Shown: piece by piece, positions 8,771-13,207 of the stretch
Layout of the letters: every line of letters starts with the position of its first letter
Position numbering within the stretch: position 1 is the first letter of the stretch
Notes under the pieces: generated by a model
Told to the model about the DNA's origin: nothing
What the model saw: the letters and a program-made list of their open reading frames with translations, nothing else
The model's database searches: none
Source of the DNA: Biscogniauxia marginata
Taxonomy: Eukaryota; Ascomycota; Sordariomycetes; Xylariales; Xylariaceae
DNA: 13,207 nucleotides
Direction of reading: 5' to 3'
Assembly: GCA_022695795.1 (NCBI GenBank)
Contig: MU404279.1
Span: 1-13,207 of the forward strand
Program-made: the position numbers and the translations under genes

Positions 8771-9535
8771 GAGTATCTATAGGTACAGACCTATCTAGGA
8801 ATAAAGGGGCTGTTTTTGTACATAAGCAGACCACTACCCAAACCCAATGTGCCCATAGTTTTAGTGACAGGTAATTCACCAGAGGCGAACAACTCGTTTA
8901 TTCCGAGGACATCCATAGGTACGTCCGACGCAAAAGTGGAAGGGTCATCAGTGAGTGCTGTATTTGGACTTGCAAATGATAGTAGGGTGGACTTTCTCAT
9001 AATATAGCGCTTATTCTCCGTACTCCTAGTAATGTAGAGGTCAGCACCACTTAGATGGATCAGTTTCCACAAGAGAGGATGCGCATTCAAAAAGACCGAG
9101 ATTAAGACTTCGATCTGGATTCATGCATCGAGGTACAACCTGTCTCCGCGAATTCAGCCGTCCTAACCTACCTGGTATCTTGATTCCGGTACTAACCTCC
9201 GTCTCGAAGTAGAAGATAGCGCTTGAGGTTCGAAGGGGTGTTTTTCTTCTTTTTCAAAATCTGCATTTCTGAATGCATAATTTCGAATCCGAGGCATAGA
9301 TATTTGCGGCACAAGTGAGACTCGAAGGTAGGCTGACTCGTTGCAAGTTGTCGGGTTGTATTGACTTATTAGAAAGCCCCTTATTGCGCCACATGGGAAG
9401 TTCCACCGCCTCAAAGACTAGCCACAGGCATTATTTCTAATAGGTAGCCCACCTATCTTGCCCACCTGCCTATTAAATACTTGCCTATCCAATACTCGTC
9501 ACATCTCCATTCTTTGGTCCAACTTTTCTCGCGTC
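8771..9535. other. Spacer, opposed short frames only
   Basis: Overlapping frames at 8816-9007 (plus) and 8791-9090 (minus, first ATG about 30 codons in) are both open, so neither is favoured. A minus frame at 9163-9414 has no ATG start. A pyrimidine-rich, CCAAT-containing patch (CTATCCAATACTCG, about 9484-9497) precedes an ATG at 9536 and resembles a fungal promoter, but what it would drive is unclear. Confidence 0.45.
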
Positions 9536-10223
9536 ATGCGTTGCTATTGCTACCATCAACACTCAACTGTCGAGATACGCCAGATTTATACGAAAATCCC
9601 TATAGGGGCTGATGCTCCTCTGTGACGATCGTTATGCCGTTGCGGCTCGCGGGCCACGCCCGTGCGGGTCATCTGTCATCGTATCTGTAGCTCGGTCGGC
9701 ATCGCGAAAATCGGAATTAATGCGTTTGTTATTAGACTTGCTGGGGCCGCGTAAACAAAACGTCACCTATGCCCCATCGGTCCGACCTTGAATAAGTCAT
9801 CTCCACTGCAGATTAAAAGGTGCCTCACTATCGACGCCAGACCCGCTCCCCGGGTCGGAAAGCTTGTTTCTCCTTGGCTCATCGACGATTGATGCACGTT
9901 CCCGTGAACGTCAGCCGTTGGAAAATATTCGTAGTATCGCATGGATGGCCCGGGCTATCTTCGGCTCTCCTTACGCCCTACATAACCATCCTCATTTCGG
10001 CGTGGCTGTGTCGGTGGGTGATGGCGAGTACCTATACGACCGAGGGACAGACAGTCAGCTTACCTACTGACAGCGATCTGGTGTTTCAGTTCCTCGACCT
10101 GGTAGGCATGGCTTCTTCCAACTTGGGATTTTCAGTCTGCGGAAATGACTTTGGATTTTCGTTGGCCACAGAGCAAATTACCTGTGTACCACACACATCA
10201 CATCACTCTGCCTCTTGCAGTGA
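9536..10223 (+). other. GC-richer leader with short open frames
   Basis: GC content rises here relative to the upstream spacer. An ATG at 9536 opens 29 codons. An ATG at 9612 opens 59 codons to TGA at 9791 (MLLCDDRYAVAARG...). A frame open from 9792 to 10070 contains RSIAWMARAIFGSPYALHNH. A typical acceptor context (CACTCTGCCTCTTGCAG) ends at 10220. None matches a family I know. These may be remnants of the same lost gene as the broken frame at 10224-10571, or upstream frames in a long leader of the GH76 gene. The evidence does not separate the two. Confidence 0.3.
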
Positions 10224-10571
10224 AAAAGGGATATTGATCAATGGGCCTTGTCACTTGATGAAATGGCTACTCATCAGCTAGGTAGCACACCTGATGGCCC
10301 ACTCAAGTCCATATTTAGATGAGTTTCAGATCCACGCCTGTGGGTTGCCGGGATGGCCTCGACAGCCATCCCAAGATACGAAATCGAGGCCCCGCCAGGT
10401 CCACAACCAAATCGAGAAATTCAAGGTGAACTACCCGATGATGTGTTACTTACTGCCATCCCTCTTTGGTGAAGATTTTTTTTTCGTCCGCTGGGCTTCC
10501 TGAATACAATACGTTCAAGACTCACCCGTGCTGGACTGATTCCCGAAGCACTTGAACCCATTACTTTGTCA
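10224..10571 (+). pseudogene. Broken coding-like frame just upstream of DCW1
   Basis: One frame holds three coding-like blocks separated by TGA codons. The first is KRDIDQWALSLDEMATHQLG to SIFR, with TGA at 10320-10322. The second is VSDPRLWVAGMASTAIPRYE, then IEAPPGPQPNREIQGELPDD and VLLTAIPLW, with TGA at 10470-10472. The third is RFFFRPLGFLNTIRSRLTRA and GLIPEALEPITLS, with TAA at 10572-10574. The residue mix (acidic/Pro-rich linker, amphipathic helices) is protein-like, but I recognise no domain. LPDDVLL recalls the start of an F-box without enough support. The final TAA shares its last A with the DCW1 ATG (TAATG), so the DCW1 promoter and leader must overlap this sequence. Two stops in about 116 codons is fewer than expected at random but not decisive. 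Confidence 0.35.
10350..10372. repeat. Perfect hairpin, 8-bp arms
   Basis: GGGATGGC at 10350-10357 and GCCATCCC at 10365-10372 pair perfectly around a 7-nt loop. It would be a stable GC-rich stem about 200 nt upstream of the DCW1 start, in DNA or in a leader RNA. Function unknown. Confidence 0.5.
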
Positions 10572-10573
10572 TA

Positions 10574-12129
10574 ATGCATCGTCATTTTGTATCTGCCGTA
10601 GGTATCTTGAGCTGCCTGATTCGCCCGGCTCGTGCTATTGATATCGACTTTGGGGATGACGGTTAGTACTCATCGGACCCGATTCCTGAAGGCATTTCTA
10701 ACTTTCGACAGCTTCTATCAAATCGGGCGCAAGCACGGTCGCATATGGCCTGGTGAAGTATTACACAGGTGAATACAGTAGCATTTTGTCCGGAGTAATT
10801 ATCGATTCTGACCAACATCTCAGGAAACAACACCGGCGATGTACCTGGGAACTTGCCTGATCCATATTACTGTTTGTTGGCCCTCATTACAGTACGATAT
10901 GATATCTCGACTAATCTATAAACCCAGGGTGGGAAGCTGGAGCCATGTTCGGTCTACTGGTCGATTATTGGAAGTTTACAGGCGATGATTCATACAACGA
11001 CATCACCTTCCAAGCTCTCGAACACCAAGTAGGCGACGATGCGGATTTCATGCCTAAGAACCAGACAAAAAGTGAAGGAAATGATGACCAGGGTTTCTGG
11101 GCCCTAGCTGCGATGACAGCGGCAGAGAACAACTTCCAGAATCCAGACTCGGATTTGCCCGGGTGGTTAGCACTCGTCCAGGCAGTGTATAACGAGTACG
11201 TCGAGCGATGGAACGACGCCACGGATACGTGTGGAGGAGGGCTACGTTGGCAGATTTTCACTTTCAATAACGGGTACAACTACAAGAATTCTGTATCCAA
11301 CGGATGTTTTTTCAACGTTGCATCACGGCTCGCCAGGTATACCGGGAATGAGACTTATGCAGAGTGGGCGACCAAGATCTTCGCGTGGGAACAATCAGTG
11401 GCACTCATTAACGACGAATTCAACGTGCTAGACGGTGCCGGAATCGCAGGGACCGATAACTGCACCAAGGTTAACGCTGTGCAGTTTACCTACAACTCCG
11501 GACTATTTCTACACGGAGCTGCGCACATGTACAACCACACCGGTGACGACGTGTGGAAGCAACGCTTAGAGGGTCTCGTTCAGGCGGCTACGACCTTGTT
11601 TGTTCAGGACAATATCCTATGGGAGCCGGCTTGTGAGAAAACTGAGGTGGGCTGCAACACTGATCAACAAGCCTTTAAGGGACACTTGGTGCGCTGGCTG
11701 GCACTCGCAACACAAATCGCTCCCTTCACCGCTGATACGATCATGCCATTGCTCAAGTCGACAGCCGAGGCCGCGGCTAAGCAGTGTTCGGGCACGAGCG
11801 CCGACAAGTACGGGGGCCCAACGGGAACCGTCTGCGGGTTCAGCTGGCTGCAGCAAGCCACCTGGGACAGCCATTCGGGCGTCGGCGAACAGATGAACGC
11901 CCTCCAAGCGATCATGGCACCCCTGGCCACGACAGTAGCCGCGCCGTTCACCGCCGACAACGGCGGTACCTCGGAGGGCAACGCGAACGCCGGCGCCGCC
12001 GATGGATCCAAGATCGAGAAGCCGCGGGATATCACTACCGGAGATCGTGCCGGCGCGGGGATCCTGACCACGCTGGTCTTGGGCGGCTTGGTCGGCGGCA
12101 TGTATTTCGTCATGGCCGACGGCAAATAA
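10574..12129 (+). CDS. DCW1: GH76 GPI-anchored cell-wall enzyme, Dfg5/Dcw1 family
   Basis: Four exons (10574-10661, 10712-10768, 10824-10871, 10928-12129) join into 464 residues. Family members act at the plasma membrane and outer cell wall. They process the mannose core of GPI anchors and are thought to transfer GPI-proteins onto wall glucan, with homology to endo-1,6-alpha-mannanases. Residues 1-21 are a signal peptide ending RPARA. Family blocks follow: SIKSGASTVAYGLVKYYTG at 31-49, LPDPYYWWEAGAMFG at 59-73 (spanning intron 3), EGNDDQGFW with the catalytic Asp pair at 117-118, CGGGLRWQIFTFNNGYNYKN from 166, CNTDQQAF, and TWDSHSGVGEQMNALQ. N-glycosylation sequons lie at Asn50, 109, 205, 242 and 267. 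The Gly/Asn/Ala-rich stretch at about 409-424 and the hydrophobic 439-461 form a GPI signal. The ATG at 10574 is chosen because it gives the signal peptide; without splicing only residues from Met71 remain. The length is normal for the family and no key residue is missing. DCW1 and DFG5 paralogues are not separable here. Confidence 0.94.
10662..10711 (+). other. DCW1 intron 1
   Basis: 50 nt, donor GTTAGT, branch-like CTAAC at 10698-10702, acceptor GACAG. It splits an Ala codon (G/CT) and joins the mature N-terminus IDIDFGDD to SIKSGAS, as the family requires. Confidence 0.9.
10769..10823 (+). other. DCW1 intron 2
   Basis: 55 nt, donor GTGAAT, branch-like CTGAC at 10808-10812, acceptor CTCAG. 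It splits a Gly codon (G/GA) and restores KYYTGNNTGDVPGNLPDP. Confidence 0.9.
10872..10927 (+). other. DCW1 intron 3
   Basis: 56 nt, donor GTTTGT, branch-like CTAAT at 10911-10915, acceptor CCCAG. It splits a Trp codon (T/GG) and restores the conserved PYYWWEAGAMFG block. Confidence 0.9.
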
Positions 12130-12923
12130 GCGACCGTCGGATCTTAGAGACGGTGGGTTTTTTTTTTCTCTTCTTGCTCCATATTCTATTTTCTCGACGT
12201 GATGGATTGTTTAACGGGAACATTACGGGCTAGCTGGTGTTTTGGGCGTCTTGGTTAGGGGTTGTATATATGTGTATATATGAATGTGTGGCCTGGGTAG
12301 TGAAACGCGGGTCATGATGGGTATATTTCTTTGTATGATACGACGGGTGGGAATACCTTGTTAGAACGGGATTGATTAATAGACGGATACGTTAGTTAGT
12401 CAGTCAGAGAAAAGGGAGGAAGTGAACACTTTAGATACCTACCTATGAGATATTATAGCTTAGTTACTAATATGCTCATCTCCATTTGTCAATGTATTTG
12501 ATAAAGGGTTTCAGATATTCCATATTATGGAACTGTGCTGGTTTGATGGCTGGTTGCCTTTTTGAGGGATGAGAGGATGATGACGATGTATGGCTCGTGC
12601 TTCGAATAGGAGGGCTTGGAGGTTTTGACTGCACGGGCTGGCGTGCGGTTCTGAATCAGGTAGTCTCCTGTACCTATTTATATATGGGCTACAAGCAACA
12701 TGTCTTGCTCTCCTTTAACCTAGGTGATACCAATACATAGACTTAGGGTGGCGAGGAGCACAAGGTCATCGGGGGATTTGGATTTATTAGTTGAGATGAC
12801 TAGGAATTTAGGTATGAATAGGTATATTCACAATTTAAGTACGTATAGTTACGCAAACTACTGAAACCTCGAGCCCCCTCCTCCCGATTTTTCTTTTTTT
12901 AAAAGTTAGAGGTATGCTATTGA
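12130..12923. other. DCW1 3' flank, no gene seen
   Basis: AT-rich sequence after the DCW1 stop, with a TATATATG direct repeat near 12264-12282 and a few TACC/TAGG runs. At 12133-12167 an ACCGTC/GACGGT 6-bp stem with a 10-nt loop is followed by ten T; in a nuclear fungal gene this is 3' UTR sequence, not a bacterial terminator. No open frame worth calling and no clear poly(A) signal. Confidence 0.65.
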
Positions 12924-13125
12924 CTTATTGTAAGGTGTCCCTCTGTTATAAGTATCCCTAGTTTCCAGCTCCTCGTGGCTACGTTATCACCTATCCTGCA
13001 AGGCAATATGCGCCGCGAAGATCAATGGGCCTTGGAAACGTTTCTGTGCTCCGAGGGAAGGGTCTAAGGACAAGGAGATATGTGGTATACCGAGGATCTG
13101 GCTTATGTTTGGGCCTGCTTCGAAT
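12924..13125 (+). other. Weak coding-like strip running into the poly-G edge
   Basis: One frame is open from 12924 to 13064. From an ATG at 13008 it reads MRREDQWALETFLCSEGRV, meets TAA at 13065-13067, then continues GDMWYTEDLAYVWACFEW until the G-run. The family is unknown. The block DQWAL shares a 15-bp exact DNA match (GATCAATGGGCCTTG) with 10236-10250, where it is also read as DQWAL in the coding-like frame. This could be the end of another decayed or truncated gene, or chance. Confidence 0.25.
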
Positions 13126-13207
13126 GGGGGGGGGGGGGGGGGGCGGGGGGGGCGGGGGGGGGGGGGGGGGCGGCGGGGGGGGGGGGGGGGGGTTCGGGGG
13201 GGGGGCG
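13126..13207. other. Poly-G contig edge
   Basis: 82 nt of almost pure G, broken only by single C bases at 13144, 13153, 13171, 13174 and 13206 and by TTC at 13193-13195. Such runs are typical of low-signal read ends or poorly resolved assembly termini. It could form quadruplexes if real, but I treat it as unreliable sequence. Confidence 0.8.

Noticed and set aside
6318..10472. Repeat-induced point mutation (C to T) as the cause of the in-frame stops at 6318, 8399, 10320 and 10470
   Set aside because: Each could arise by a single C-to-T change, but every stop codon has such a sense precursor, so this is uninformative. No duplicated copy is present for comparison.
12133..12167. Stem followed by ten T, resembling a rho-independent terminator
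   Set aside because: The gene is a spliced eukaryotic nuclear gene; this terminator type does not apply, and a 6-bp stem beside a T-run is common by chance.
12253..12262. TTAGGGG, telomere-like
   Set aside because: It is a single copy with no tandem array.

Overview
The window looks like a piece of a filamentous ascomycete genome (Pezizomycotina, probably Sordariomycetes). The evidence is three 50-56 nt GT-AG introns with CTAAC/CTGAC-type branch points, GC-rich genes set in AT-richer spacers, a GPI-anchored cell-wall enzyme of a fungus-typical family, and many TAGGTA/TACCTA tetranucleotide tracts. Both edges are homopolymer-rich (C-run at 88-108, almost pure G from 13126), so the window is probably one whole short contig whose ends are low quality.

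Layout. 1-1159: low-complexity edge and spacer with microsatellites and two hairpins. 1160-2203 (minus): a complete, intron-free, very GC-rich lipoyl(octanoyl) transferase (LIP2) with its catalytic Lys and Cys. 2204-6116: about 3.9 kb with no gene I can support. 6117-6857 (minus): a 247-codon unrecognised reading frame cut once by an in-frame TAG after residue 179. 6858-10573: AT-rich spacer holding coding-like debris, namely a BTB/POZ-domain relic at 8306-8461, a second fragment in the same frame at 8642-8770, and a broken coding-like frame at 10224-10571. 10574-12129 (plus): a complete four-exon GH76 protein of the Dfg5/Dcw1 family (464 aa after splicing), with signal peptide, catalytic Asp pair and GPI-anchor tail. 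12130-13207: 3' spacer, a short coding-like strip and the poly-G edge.

The two intact genes belong to unrelated housekeeping processes (mitochondrial protein lipoylation and cell-wall assembly) and do not form a cluster. The region between them looks like a gene graveyard with single-stop-interrupted or fragmentary frames. I see no CRISPR array, transposase, tRNA or rRNA. The best candidate for something undescribed is the interrupted frame at 6117-6857; the other coding-like fragments are weaker and are marked so.
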